Below, piece by piece: positions 11,222-22,568 of a DNA stretch of 64,000 bases. The notes below the pieces were generated by a model. The model was not told the DNA's origin, did not search any database, and was given only the letters and a program-made list of their open reading frames with translations. The DNA is from Taudactylus pleione. Taxonomy: Eukaryota > Chordata > Amphibia > Anura > Myobatrachidae. Every line of letters begins with the position of its first letter. Position 1 is the stretch's first letter. Location: positions 13,760,001-13,824,000 of the forward strand of contig JAUIMM010000121.1 in the NCBI GenBank assembly GCA_031769625.1, in the 5' to 3' direction. The position numbers and the translations under genes were made by a program.

Positions 11222-12709
11222 CTAATGCCGAAGGAGGCCAGACAGCCGGTCGAGGGCCACCAGAATGCCGATGACATGTTGGCGCATCTGCCCCACAACA
11301 TCCGCCACCTCTTGCCGACGCCTCTGTTCCTCTGTGGGTGAGAAAAGTGTGTGGGTTAATACAACAATAGGGAATCCACATAAAAAAAAAAAAACACAAC
11401 CAAATCACTCCTAAACCCAAAACCAAAAAAAAAAAGGGGGGGCTGGCAAAAATACAAGGCCTAGGTACAAATTCCCACAGGTATGATATGTGTATGTTTA
11501 AATCACCAGGAAGAGGTAAAGGCAAACCTTCACAATCACCAAAAGTCAAGCCACAAAAACACGAAGAAAGGCACGACACATGATTACATACAAACAGTTT
11601 GTGCTTTAAAAAAAACTAAAAAAAAACATACCGGGAGACAAAACGGGAGCTCCGGGCAAACCTCCATGATCCTCCTCGGAGGATCCGTCATTACCCAAAG
11701 AATGGGGCAGAGTTATGATGGACTCCGGGGAGGGGGTAATTGGAAGAGGGGTGGGTGGAGGAGAGGGGGAAGTGGGACGGAGGGGAAGGAGGCCCGACAT
11801 TTCCGGGAGAGGGTCTGGGAAGGATGGGGAGGAGTGGGGAATAGGGGAAAGATTTGGGGTGGAGTGTTGGCTGGGGGTTGGGGATAGTGGCCGGGAACGC
11901 CGTCTGGACGGACGGTGACGGCGGAGTCTTGGCTGTCCCCCTAAAATATGTCAAAGAAATTGCGTTTCGTTTATGGACAAATCCGGGCAACCAAACTAAA
12001 AAAAAAAAAAAAGCCAAATAGCAGTAGAATTAATAAATCAGAAATAGAGGGGAAACATGCACACGCAGATATGAGTACAAATAATAAATAGAACAGACAG
12101 GAAAACATGCACACGCAGATATGAGTACAAATAATAAATAGAACAGACAGGAAAACATGCACACGCAGATATGAGTACAAATACTAAATAGAACAGACAG
12201 GAAAACATGCACACGCAGATATGAGTACAAATACTAAATAGAACAGACAGGAAAACATGCACACGCAGATATGAGTACAAATAATAAATAGAACAGACAG
12301 GAAAACATGCACACGCAGATATGAGTACAAATAATAAATAGAACAGACAGGAAAACATGTACACGCAGATATGAGTACAAATAATAAATAGAACAGACAG
12401 GAAAACATGCACACGCAGTTTGCCCCACAAACACAAACATTAAAACCACAATACATAACACTTACTTGCCAGGATCTGCATGCGAAAGCATGCCAGCAAG
12501 CGGGGCGTTCGCCGTTGCAGGTCGGACCACCTGCGCTCCAGCTGCCCGATGTTGCGGCGTGAGCCGAAGGACCGCAGGCGGGACCGTGCCTCCGCATACG
12601 CGGAGAGCTTCTGCCGGTTGTTCATGGGTTGAGGCTGGCTGGTGATCCGGCGATCCATGACCTCCGTAAGCACCAGCAGCTCGCGCCTGGTGAATGCGGA
12701 GGCTCTCAT
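11222..12709 (-). CDS. Harbinger Myb/SANT-like protein B, intact
   Basis: Three exons, 12466-12709, 11632-11940 and 11222-11331, have GTAAG, TTTAG, GTATG and CACAG junctions and sum to 663 nt, an uninterrupted 220-residue protein. Exon 1 is a SANT/Myb-like domain (FTRRELLVLTEVM, then RRNIGQLERRWSDLQRRT), exon 2 a proline/serine-rich linker with an acidic patch (GSSEEDHGG), exon 3 an amphipathic helix (VADVVGQMRQHVIGILVALD). The layout mirrors protein A, so it is probably a paralogous DNA-binding partner, but the two share little sequence. An in-frame start further upstream (12739) is possible. The gene converges on the transposase. Function is inferred only from domain type and position. Confidence 0.75.
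12051..12420. repeat. 50-bp minisatellite in the first intron of gene B
   Basis: About 7.4 copies of a 50-bp unit (core acacgcagatatgagtacaa) with almost no divergence lie in the intron 11941-12465. The long minus-strand frames across it (repeated CSIYYLYSYLRVHVF) are artefacts of the array and of read-through of the intron. Confidence 0.95.
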
Positions 12710-13655
12710 GATGGCAATGGTGTTTTTCTTAAAAATCATTTTTGATAAAGTGTGTAAAAATTTTCTGATTGGCTAATGTATTTTGGAAATTAACAGGAGC
12801 AATTTTATTGGTTAGTGTATGAGTCATGTGTTCGACAGGGCCAGAAATCTCTGGAGAGTTAGGATAGGCTTGATGCAGTGACATGCGTAAGCAAATTTAA
12901 ATAAAGAAATTAACCCAGGGAAATATGCGGGGATCCACAGCAATAGTACAATTGTTTAATTGTGGTTCACATGTTTTTTGAACAATAAAAGCGAATGTTT
13001 CATCCGTACGTATTCTGCGGGTAAACACAAACACGGACAAGAGTAAAGTTTCTTGCATTGTGTTGAAAAAAACAAACAATTAAGCTAATTGATACATTGA
13101 TTGGCATGATACGATTGATGGAGGTAGGCAGAATAAAGGAGCAGGTAATCGACATCTGACAAGGCCACTTCCTGTTTATACTTGTGCGTGCGTTCCTTTC
13201 AAGCCATTTCGGGGATGTACGCTCGCTATTTCGTACGCTCGTTAGTTAGAGGAGGGGTCGTCAGAGTTTTGGGAGGAATTTTAGATGCGAACGAAAATAC
13301 GAGCGAGCCATTGAATTTAAATATTTTTGTACGTACGCCTAACGTACGTGCGCCCGCTTGCGAGTGGGTCTGAATGAGGGCCATAATCACCATGTGCACG
13401 ACTCAGGTAGGCTTTGGGCAAACTTCACATTGTTGTCCTACGGTGGTTGCTAGTGCAGTGGTGTTTTCTCAGCTTGTCCAGATGTTTGTGATACAGAGTC
13501 TCGTATGCTCAGGAGAGAAGTGAGAAAGCGGACAACATAGTGTATACATTAATCAGGCCCATTGTTATCTAAAAAAAAGTACCACAACAAACATTGAGAT
13601 ATAAATGTTCAAAGTCTCTTATTCACCAACAGTAGGTGAGTACAACCACTTAGAG

Positions 13656-13940
13656 GAATAATAATAATTATTATTTTATTAATATGGTGCCACAAGGGTT
13701 CCGCAGCGCCTTACAAAGTACATAAAGTACATAAACAGTACATAAACATTTGAACAAAACAAGAAAACAGTGACATACAGTACAAGACATTGCAGGAGCA
13801 GTACATGGTATATAAACATTGGAGTATAGAGTAGATAACGATGTAAGTAAAGGAAGGAAAAACACATGAGGGAAGAGGGCCCTACTCGTGAGAGCTTACA
13901 TTCTAAAGGGGAGGGGCAGACAGACAAGGTCCCATCTTGT
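13656..13940 (-). mobile_element. L2-type LINE 3' tail
   Basis: Starts with an aataat/attatt microsatellite, then ggtgccacaagggttccgcagcgcc and a later ctcgtgagagcttacattctaa. This is the reverse complement of the L2 3' end seen at 56285-56567. Only the untranslated tail is present; it forms the centre of the foldback. Confidence 0.7.
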
Positions 13941-14830
13941 TTGACAGATATACACTATGTTGTCCTCTTTGTCACTTCTCTCCTGAGCATACGAGACTCT
14001 GCATCACAAACATCTGGACAAGCTGAGAAAACACCACTGCACGAGCAACCACCATAGGACAACGGTGTGAAGTTTGTCCAAAGCCTACCTGAGTCATACA
14101 CAGAGTGATTATGTTTCCCATTTATATCCTTTCCATGAATATCAACAGTGTACACGACATATATTTTTCTCCTCTCTTCACAACACACTTCGAGGAGGAG
14201 TACATACAACACAATTAAGAAAGAGAAAGCACTAGGAGAAATCCTATTCATCACTATTACATCCACAGGAACGGAGGTTGAACAGTCCCATTGTCCCAGG
14301 CAGCAAATCTCTGGTCTCTGCTTACATAAGTATCTTTTTCGTGTGTGTCACCCACAAACTAACGCAGGTTTAGGAATCCTATAACTCTCCAGCAATCCCT
14401 GCCAGCCGTGTAATTCTGAAACATTTGGGAATTATTTTCCTCTATACTAAATGGTAGCAATCACATATCAGGCATTTCTTGTATTAGTTATTTTTATTTT
14501 CTTATTGAACACTGTAAAATTATTATTTTTTATTATATTGGTCATGTGTTCTTCTACTAGCTAGGACATTTTACCCTATTTAATTATCTACCTAATGAAT
14601 GATATACAGGGCAGAGACACTGGCTGTGTATTAGTTTTACACTTGGATGGTGACTACATCTCCATGTTCTTGCTTGACTATTTTGCTTAGGAATATAATA
14701 TTGGGTAAGTTGTGTGACCATTTATAGAGTTCTGAATTCACTTAATGTATTATTAAAGTGTCTAAAGAGTAAACAAGTGGAGAAGTTGCCCATAGCAACT
14801 CATCAGCTTCTAACTATCATTTATCATCAA

Positions 14831-15839
14831 AGGCGAAACTAAGGGGTGGTCTGGGGGTGCCCCGGACCACCCATTAGCCTCAGCCGCCCATTCCCCTGCT
14901 ACCCAGCTGTTCTGTGCTGCTGTAACCCTGTGGCTGTCAGCCAGGAGAGATCATCTTTCTGAATAGCAGGGGCTAACAGAAAATGGCTGCCCTCATAGAA
15001 GGCTACTTAAAGATGGCCGCCGTTGACCAATGGGGAGCCAAGGTTTCTTTTCCCAGGAACCCAAGGGGCTGGAGAGAGGAAAAAAGAGGGGGGGCTTTAT
15101 CAGAGGAAATAAGATGAATAGGTAAGGGGCTATACTGTTGCTGGCATAATGTGAATATGGGGCATTACTGTGTCATAAGGTGGATGAAAAAGTGAATAAA
15201 GGGAACAAATATGTGGCATAAAGTGAATAAGGGGAACTAATGTGTGGCATAATGTGAATTAGGGTACTACTGTGTGGCATAATGTGCAATAAGGGTACTG
15301 CTGTGTGGCATAATGTGAATAATGGGAACTACTGTGTGGCATAATGTAAGTAAGGGGTACTACTGTGTGGCATAATGTGTAATAAGAGTACTACTGTGTA
15401 GCATAATGTGAATAAGGGGCATTACTGTGTGGCATAATGTGCAATAAGGGTACTGTTGTGTGGCATAATGTGAATAAAGGGTACAGTGTGTGGCATAATG
15501 TGCAATAAGGGTACTACTGTGTGGCATAGTGTGTATAAGGGGCCCTACTCTGTGGTGTAATGTGAATAAGGGACATTACTATGTGGCATTGTGGGCACTA
15601 CTGTGTGGAGTTATGTGGCATAATGTGAATAAGGTGCACTACTGTATGGTGTAATGTGAGTTGGGGGCACTATTGTGGAGTGTCATGATGACACCATCAT
15701 TTCAAGTGACTACGCCCCTTGTGCCATGTAGCCACGCCTATTTTTTGGGCGTGTGCCTCCACTGCCTCTAAAACATGTTTTCTATTCTAGTGAGGGGTTG
15801 GAACTGGGACCACCCATTACCAAATGTGTAGTTTTGCCT
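14831..15839. mobile_element. DNA transposon relic carrying a 30-bp minisatellite
   Basis: Termini AGGCGAAACTA and TAGTTTTGCCT are inverted, and both sides carry the ggaccaccca motif internally. No coding capacity. The middle (about 15130-15670) is a degenerate tandem array with core GTGTGGCATAATGTG. Confidence 0.6.
15130..15670. repeat. Degenerate 30-bp minisatellite, core GTGTGGCATAATGTG
   Basis: About 17 units of 28-32 bp, each roughly tactactgtgtggcataatg followed by tgaataagggg. Related arrays occur in opposite orientation at 21310-21705 and 33530-34460. Confidence 0.85.
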
Positions 15840-16057
15840 ATGTTTATTATGTACATTCTATAAAATGATTGGTAGAAGCTGATTGGTTATTAAGGGCAAC
15901 TTCTGTACTTCTCCACTCTTTAGAAAGTTTGATACATTCCCTGCAAATAGATCCCCTGTGGTATAGGAGGACATTGTGAAAATACATTGTAAATTATTGA
16001 TAGAAGCTGGTTTTACATGGAAAAATAATTCTGAATATCAAATTTAGTAACACCTAA

Positions 16058-16394
16058 AGCCGCGCATCCACTTGCCGATTTTAATTAGCGATTGAATGAT
16101 AACTATATCGTTATTGTTAAATTGCTCATTAATCGTGCATGAATCGGGCACTAACATGTCGGAAACAACCAGCAATGTGTGCTCCCGCTAGTCATTTCCG
16201 ACATCAATCATCGCCCGAACATACAGGTCAATCTGCCAATAACAACAGATTGGCCATGCTTGGGGATGAGGGAGGGTGCCTACACTGAACGACATACCGT
16301 TCAGTGTAGGCACTACAGGGGATCACAAACGACTGTACGATTATGATGTCGTAATCGTACTGTCGTTCCAGAATCGGGTAGTGGATGTGTGGCT
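16058..16394. mobile_element. MITE (337 bp, TAA duplication) beside a villin splice donor
   Basis: Terminal repeats AGCCGCGCATCCACT and AGTGGATGTGTGGCT match inversely at 13 of 15 bases, flanked by TAA on both sides (16055-16057, 16395-16397). It is related to the element at 57216-57563. Its right end lies only 10 nt into the villin intron, so the insertion stopped just short of the donor GTAAGAG. Confidence 0.8.
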
Positions 16395-16404
16395 TAACTC
16401 TTAC

Positions 16405-16545
16405 CTCTTTCCTGGAGGGGTCAACTCCTGGGGGCAATTCATCCGGGGTCTTATTAATCAGTGCTTCTGCTGGGTGCGTCTGGGTAATTAGGGACCCAAA
16501 ATTTGTCAGAGCTGTGAAAGAGTTCAGCTGCATATTGGAAAAGTC
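16405..16545 (-). CDS. vil1: Villin exon: linker and N-terminal headpiece subdomain
   Basis: The exon encodes 47 residues in phase 0 at both ends, acceptor cgtggcag and donor GTAAGAG. The first half is a weakly conserved linker. The second half, HPAEALINKTPDELPPGVDP followed by SRKE, is the N-terminal headpiece subdomain (villin family: PLEQLVNKPxEELPEGVDPSRKE). I chose the upstream of two possible acceptors because it gives a linker of the same length as I recall for mammalian villin. The headpiece is completed by the exon at 5199-5312. Confidence 0.93.
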
Positions 16546-16975
16546 CTGCCACGGAAAGATGAACGTTTGATTGTGACTGATAGTGAGATTTCCAAATCCC
16601 AGTATTTGTAATTAAATACATTAAAGTGTCTTTAACTTTATTTAGGAAGTTTACTAAATCCCTTCCCAATAGTATTAATTTGCAGCTTTATGAAGTACAG
16701 TTCCTCCATAGCTGTTTATCAGTTCTAAACCTATCAATTACCCTGAATGCCTTTTTTTGTCGTGGAGAGAGACAATTGCCACTGAAGGCAATCGCTGGAA
16801 CTCTGCTAAATCTATGCTGTGCACAACAACCAGAATATGATTATTTACAAAGAAATAGTATTTAATTAATGATCTGCAGAGTCTACTAATTGTCTGTGGA
16901 GGTGTTGTTGGGTAAGGGCTATGTAGCCAATAAAAGCACATAGCACTACTGTACAGGGTTGCAAGCATGTACTGT

Positions 16976-17175
16976 ACCTCAGTGCTTCTCAAACTCGGTC
17001 CTCAGGACCCCACACAGGTCACCCAGCAGGTGCACAAGTGCAGTCATTACTCACTGACAAATTTTAAAAGATCCACAGATGGAGCTAATTATTTCACTTG
17101 CGATTCTGTGAGGAGACCTGGAAAACATGCAATGTTTGGGGTCCTGAGGACCAAGTTTGAAAACCTGTGCACCTC
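16976..17175. mobile_element. hAT-type MITE
   Basis: Inverted termini cagtgcttctcaaactcgg and ccaagtttgaaaacctg continue into ctcaggacccc and ggggtcctgagg. They are flanked by near-identical 8-bp sequences tgtacctc and tgcacctc. About 190 bp, non-coding. Confidence 0.65.
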
Positions 17176-17226
17176 ATTGAGAGAAACAAAAAAGTTTTTT
17201 CTGTTCATTATTCAGTTTTGATCTCT

Positions 17227-17768
17227 GGGCCTGATTCAGACCAGGTCGCAAGCGCTCGCAACCGGGTCGATGGTAGCCCAGAGCGCATGTGCACGACGGA
17301 GCCGGCTCAGTCTTGCGAATGCGCGAGACCCGGATAGCAACGGGCAATCCGTTGCTCCGGGTCTCGTACCAAAGGGGGCGTGCTGTCGATGTTGAGTGAT
17401 AGCATGCCCCTTTTGGTGGGCGGGCCGGGGGAGTGGCTGCCCAAACGGAGGCGTTCCCATGTGAACGCCTCCGTTTGGGGGCGGCCCCACTGACATGACG
17501 AGTGATGTCAGTGGGAGAGATTTCGGCTCTGTTAGAGCCGAAATCTCTCTGGGGCTTGCGGCAATGAGACCCTACCACAAGGGTCTTGTCGCAAGCCCGA
17601 TGGTCACGATGGTCTTGACCATCGCGACCATCTTCCTGGCCGCTTGCTATAGCTGTGGGTGGTCACCCACAGCTATGCGAGCGGCCAGGAGGCCGCTCTA
17701 AAAAAAAATAGCCCGGCCCTGATTCAGAGCGAGCGCTCTGTCAGAGCGTCCGGCTCTGAATCAGGGCC
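17227..17768. mobile_element. Harbinger MITE (542 bp)
   Basis: Termini GGGCCTGATTCAGA and TCTGAATCAGGGCC, with TCT on both sides. The interior contains several perfect hairpins. The right 60 bp is itself an inverted repeat ending in a second copy of the terminus. Homologous copies occur at 21006-21222 and 56590-57028. Confidence 0.8.
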
Positions 17769-17780
17769 TCTGTCCTTTAA

Positions 17781-18107
17781 GGTGCATACATACGTAACGA
17801 TTTTTTGAATGATTTGTTGTTAACGACGTTATTGTTCAATCGTTCAAAAAATCGTTCAGTTTCTCAGTTATAATGATTAACGATAATCGTTCAAGCGCGC
17901 TTCCGTTTGTAGTTTGTAGTTATCGTTCATCATCCATTTCAGACTGTCCAACATAATGATTGTCATTAAGGGAAGGAACATTTTTCGTTCATCATTGTAA
18001 AAATCGTTAATTACACTTCAACAAATCGTTCACTTTATCAAGGGAAGATCTGACAGAAAATCTGACAGAAAATCGTTGGTTACAAAATCGTTCCGTGTGT
18101 ATGCACC
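17781..18107. mobile_element. MITE with GGTGCATAC termini
   Basis: Inverted ends GGTGCATACATACG and CGTGTGTATGCACC, flanked by TTAA on both sides (17777-17780, 18108-18111). The interior is rich in cgttca/tgaacg and atcgtt motifs. Related to the 44263-44552 element by terminus. Confidence 0.65.
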
Positions 18108-18394
18108 TTAAGTCTGCATATTGAGCAATTAGAAATCAGATTATATGAGGTACAGGTGAGTAATGTCTGTTAACCACTTGCCTGGCATGGTCGTATCAGA
18201 TACGACCATACCAGACTGGGCTTTCCCTGACATGGTCGTATCTGATACGACCAGTCAGGAAAGCTCTGTGGGCGGCTGCTGGAAAATAATTTACTAGCAG
18301 CCGCCAATCACAAAGGGACCTCCTGGTCCCTCTGCACACTGTCCCTCCCCGCGGGCCAGCCGATCACTGCTAGCAGTGATCGGACAGCCCAACG

Positions 18395-18975
18395 AAGGCG
18401 CACCCACCCCCGACAGCAGCCCGGCGGCTGCTGACAGGGCAGAGAAGGCAGCACTGATAGCGCTGTCCTTCTCTCCCTCCATCGGAGCTAGCAGCAGCCC
18501 AGCGGCTGATAGCAGAGCAGAGCAGCCGCCGGGCAGAGAAGGACAGCGCTATCAGTGCTGTCACTCTCTCTCCACCCCCGCTACCAGCAGCCCGGCGGCT
18601 GCAAACTAGACAGAGCAGCCGCCGGGCAGAGAAGGACAGCGCTATCAGTGCTGTCCTTCTCTCTCTCTCTCCACCCCTGCTACCAGCAGCCCGGCGGCTG
18701 CAAACTAGACAGAGCAGCTGCCGGGCAGAGAAGGACAGCGCTATCAGTGCTGTCACTCTCTCTCTCCACCCCCTCTACCAGCAGCCCGGCGGCTGCTGAC
18801 AGGGCAGAGAAGGCAGCACTGATAGCGCTGTCCTTCTTTCCCTCCATAGCAGCAGCCCGGCGGCTGATAGCAGAGCAGAGCAGCCGCCGGGCAGAGAAGG
18901 ACAGCGCTATCAGTGCTGTCACTCTCTCTCTCTCCACCCCCTCTAGCAGCCCGGCGGCTGCAAACTAGACAGAGC
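18395..18975. repeat. GC-rich minisatellite, unit about 100 bp
   Basis: Four to five units with cagcccggcggctg, gacagagcagccgccgggca and the self-complementary ggacagcgctatcagtgctgtcc. Open frames on both strands here are compositional artefacts. Confidence 0.8.
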
Positions 18976-19157
18976 AGCCAACGGGCAAATAGAAGGTAGC
19001 GCTTTCAGCACTGACCTCTTCTCTGCCCCCTCCCTGTCCCAACGCCCTGTGGCTCCCCAGCGGCTGCAAACAGTAGAGGGAGCAGCTGCTGGCCGAAGAG
19101 CCAACCCCTCCTCTCCCCCCCATAAGCCCCACCCCATGTATAAACAGCAAACCCCTA

Positions 19158-19194
19158 TTTATATATATATATATATATATACACATACATATAC

Positions 19195-19232
<38 letters not shown>
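19158..19232. repeat. TA/TG microsatellite
   Basis: Pure and near-pure (ta)n with short (tg)n segments; its final TA is the insertion target of the next element. Confidence 0.95.
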
Positions 19233-19235
<3 letters not shown>

Positions 19236-19428
19236 TCAGGTGCATAAATATTGGGGCATTGACAGAAATTTCATATTTTGGCCTCCATTCACCACCACAA
19301 TGGCTTTGAAATGAAACAAACAAGATGTGCTTTAACTGCAGACTTTCAGATTTAATTTGAGGGTAATTACATCCAAATCAGGTGAACGGTGTAGGAATTA
19401 CAATGGTTTCTCTATGTGCACCTGACTG
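19233..19428. mobile_element. Tc1/mariner-type MITE (196 bp)
   Basis: Termini CAGTCAGGTGCA and TGCACCTGACTG are perfect inversions flanked by TA on both sides, the Tc1/mariner target. Non-coding. Confidence 0.8.
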
Positions 19429-19433
19429 TATCT

Positions 19434-20085
<652 letters not shown>

Positions 20086-20355
20086 TAGCCCCCCAACCGA
20101 TGTCAAACAATCGATTGTTTCTATCGATGGCTGAACCAATCGGCCGTCGATGGTACAGCTGTCAATGACCAGAACTACAGTATACCATAAAAATTTTAAT
20201 TTTTATGGTATATGGTGCTTATAAAAAAAAAAATGAGTTGAAATAGTTTTAAAAAGATGTTCTTTACCTAATTCAGTCATAAAAAAACCCAACAATTTCG
20301 GAGCGGTTTTTGGAAAAAAAAATTGTCAGTTAAGTGGTTAAATTAATTTACGTAC

Positions 20356-20424
20356 CAAGGAGATCTGATCAAGCTCGCTTTCATCTCCCAGTTCTGCTTT
20401 CTGCTCTTCATAAGATTTTGTATT
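20356..20424 (-). CDS. vil1: Villin exon: linker after G6
   Basis: A 69-nt exon (23 residues, phase 0) with acceptor gtgttttacag and donor GTACGTAA. It begins NTKSYEEQKAELGD, matching the villin segment SNTKSYEDLKAELGN that follows the WDPFKW end of gelsolin repeat 6. It joins the exon at 32723-32911 (ending WDPFKWE) and the linker exon at 16405-16545. The NTKSYE string is diagnostic for villin within the gelsolin superfamily. Confidence 0.95.
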
Positions 20425-20724
20425 CTGTAAAACACAAATAGTCGATTCTCATCCTCTTCACAATACATTTTGGAATAAAATAGCCATAATTAGAGTTGCC
20501 ATTTTTTAAGAATAAAACCAGACAGGTTTCATTGCTGTAACAAACTCTCAAATGATAACACAAGCCTGTGATGAAAAAGGATATCTTTGATGTGCGTGGG
20601 GAGCACTGTCTAGAGAAAATGTACATATTTTGGCAAGTGGTAGAGGGAAAATGGATGTCTTACATTGAAAAAGTGAATCATGAGCACAATGGTATAATAT
20701 AAACAAACATGTTCTCCATGCCTC

Positions 20725-21005
20725 CTGCAAATTCTGGTGACCATAGAGTGAAGCAGAATCCCTTATCTGGTGACCACAGTGCAGTGTAGATACCATTTTT
20801 CAGATGACCACAGTATTATGCAGAGCACAAGTTCATGTGTGCACAGTACAAGGAACTTCTATTCTGGTGTCCAAACTACAAAGCACAGCAGGCCCTTATT
20901 TTGCTGTCTGTAAATTTTAGATTCCATATTCTCTGGTAACCCTTAGAAATATTCTAGTAATCATAGTACAATGGAAAACCTATAAATGTAATATTCTGGT
21001 GGCCA
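20725..21005. repeat. Degenerate minisatellite (gtgaccacagtacaatg)
   Basis: Imperfect units of about 50-70 bp, each with ctggtg-ccacagtacaatg. It resumes at 21223-21235 and 29226-29330 after other elements, showing that the intervening 8 kb was inserted into it. Confidence 0.6.
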
Positions 21006-21222
21006 CAGTACAATACAAAGACCCTACCACAAGGGTCTCGTCGCAAGCCCCGATGGTCGCGATGGTCGTGACCATCGTGACCATCACCTGGCTGCTCGCT
21101 AAAGCTGTGGGTGGTTACCCACAGCTTAGCGAGCGGCCAGTAGGCCATCTTTAAAAACAAACAGGGACGCCCTGATTCAGAGCGAGCGCTCTCAAAGAGC
21201 GTCCGGCTCTGAATCAGGCCCA
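21006..21222. mobile_element. Truncated Harbinger MITE
   Basis: Corresponds to the right-hand 200 bp of the 17227-17768 element (gaccctaccacaagggtctcg to ctgaatcaggccc). The left part is missing. Confidence 0.75.
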
Positions 21223-21309
21223 TAGTACAATGTAAAGGGATGGGTACGGGATGCCGGCAGTCAGAATCCTGACCCATAAAACAAACACACCCAAAGATGA
21301 TATTTAAGG

Positions 21310-21705
21310 TGTGTGGTTTCATGACACAGTAATGTCCCTTACACATTATGGCACACTAAGTAATGTCCCATATAACATATTATACCACACCGTAATTCCC
21401 GTATAACAAATTATGCCACACCTTAATGCCCCTATAACACATTATGCCACACCGTAAATGCCCCTTACAACACATTATGCCACACAGTAATGCCCCTTAC
21501 ACATTATGCCACACAACAATGCCATATATAACACTTAATGACACACAGTAATGCCCCTACACATTATGCCCCTTATAACACGTAATGCCACACATTAATG
21601 CCCTTTATAACACATTATGCCACACTAAATAATACCCCGAATAGCACATTGTGCCACACAGCAATGCCCCTTACACATTATGCCACACAGTAATGCCCAT
21701 TACAT
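21310..21705. repeat. Degenerate 30-bp minisatellite, reverse orientation
   Basis: Units of cacattatgccacacagtaatgcccctta. The reverse complement carries the same GTGTGGCATAATGTG core as 15130-15670. Confidence 0.85.
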
Positions 21706-21854
21706 CTGACCCTGAAAGATCTACTTCACCAACCCTCCTCTCCTTTCCGGCCAGTCTGTCACCTCAGCTCAAGACAGGATGTACAGTTTCTATGTCCGTG
21801 TAGAAACAGATTATTGGGAACATAGCTTATAACCTGTAAACTGCGTGTATCAAG

Positions 21855-22068
21855 TTAGTGCCCCTTATACAGTGCCCCTTGTAGTAGTCCTCCTGTAGTT
21901 GTGCCCCTTATGCAATGCTCCCTGTACTTGTGCCCCTTATGCAATGGCCCCTGTAGCAGTGCCCATTATGCAATGCCCCCTGTAGCAGTGCCCCCTGTAG
22001 TTGTGCCCATATGCAGGGCCCCCTGTAGCTGTACCCATATGCAGTGCCCCCTGTAGTTGAGTCCATAT
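21855..22068. repeat. 29-bp minisatellite interrupted by hAT copy 1
   Basis: Units of about 29 bp, ccccctgtagttgtgcccat then atgcagtg. The array continues at 28285-28392 on the other side of the hAT element, whose 8-bp duplication gtccatat comes from this unit, and its last units flank the 28393-28900 element. A reverse copy begins at 63980. Confidence 0.85.
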
Positions 22069-22228
22069 TAGGGGTGAGCGGGTTCGGATTTCTGAAATCC
22101 GAACCCCCCCGAGCCCCCCCGATCCGAGTCCGATCCGAGTCAGGCTCGACTTTTCCCGCCTGACTCGGATCTGAAATCGAGGCAAAACGTCATCATCCCG
22201 CCTTCCGAGTCTCGCGGGTTTTGGATCC

Positions 22229-22236
22229 TATATAAG
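22229..22236 (+). promoter_or_regulatory. TATA box of hAT copy 1
   Basis: TATATAAG, 160 bp inside the left end and conserved in copy 2 at 35437-35444, followed by a GC-rich start region. The only strong core promoter motif upstream of the transposase. Confidence 0.65.
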
Positions 22237-22568
22237 GTACCCGCGTCGGCGCCATTTTCTCACTCGGCTGTGGACAGTGAAGAGGGAGGGTGGGAGTTAG
22301 GGCTGTGTAGTGTAGTGCTGCTGTTGTCCACTACTTCAAAGTCCATAGGGGCTGGCTGTGTTGTGCTGCTGTTGTTAATAGGGGCTGTGTCCACTACTTC
22401 AAAGTCCATAGGGGCTGGCTGGACTGTGTTGTGCAGTCAGTTCTCCATAGGGGCTGTGTCCACTCCAAAGTCCTGTGCAGTGTCCCAGTCCTAAAGGAGT
22501 GCTGTAGTGTTGTCCAGGGGGTGCTCTGTCCATCAGGGGTGCTCCCCCCAAGTGCTAAAAAAATAATA

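Larger units (their letters stand above)
5504..13382 (+). mobile_element. Full-length PIF/Harbinger transposon with three genes
   Basis: The element is 7879 bp with perfect 14-bp terminal inverted repeats GGCCCTCATTCAGA and a 3-bp duplication ATA (5501-5503, 13383-13385). Both fit the Harbinger superfamily, which uses GG-starting termini and 3-bp duplications. It encodes a DDE transposase (+) between two minus-strand Myb/SANT-like genes. Harbinger elements normally need two proteins, transposase and one Myb-like DNA-binding partner, so a second Myb-like gene is unusual. Two minisatellites (48-bp and 50-bp units) lie in non-coding parts. One stop in the transposase and one frameshift in the first Myb-like gene make this copy probably non-autonomous, though it is structurally complete. 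Confidence 0.9.
5365..14262. repeat. Long foldback element, about 300-bp arms, split by Harbinger
   Basis: Sequence at 5365-5503 continues, after the Harbinger insertion, at 13386-13546. Together these form one arm that is the diverged reverse complement of 13950-14262. Matches include tactcctc, ttgtgaagagaagaga, ataaatggga and actcaggtagg. The centre (13547-13949) contains an L2 LINE tail. The Harbinger element therefore landed inside the left arm of a pre-existing inverted repeat about 50 bp from the villin last exon. Confidence 0.7.
14757..15925. mobile_element. Foldback MITE split by a later insertion
   Basis: The left arm (14757-14830, ctaaagagtaaacaagtggagaag) and right arm (15840-15925, ctgtacttctccactctttag) are inverted copies with the shared motif aagctgattggtt. 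They are separated by the element at 14831-15839. The arms resemble the intact foldback at 30633-30819. Confidence 0.65.

Noticed and set aside
11971..12461. Cysteine-rich repeated minus-strand frames that look like membrane peptides
   Set aside because: They are the 50-bp minisatellite inside the inferred intron of Harbinger gene B.
18370..18970. GC-rich frames of up to 137 codons as genes
   Set aside because: They follow a 100-bp GC-rich minisatellite, occur on both strands, and have low-complexity Ser/Ala/Gln composition.
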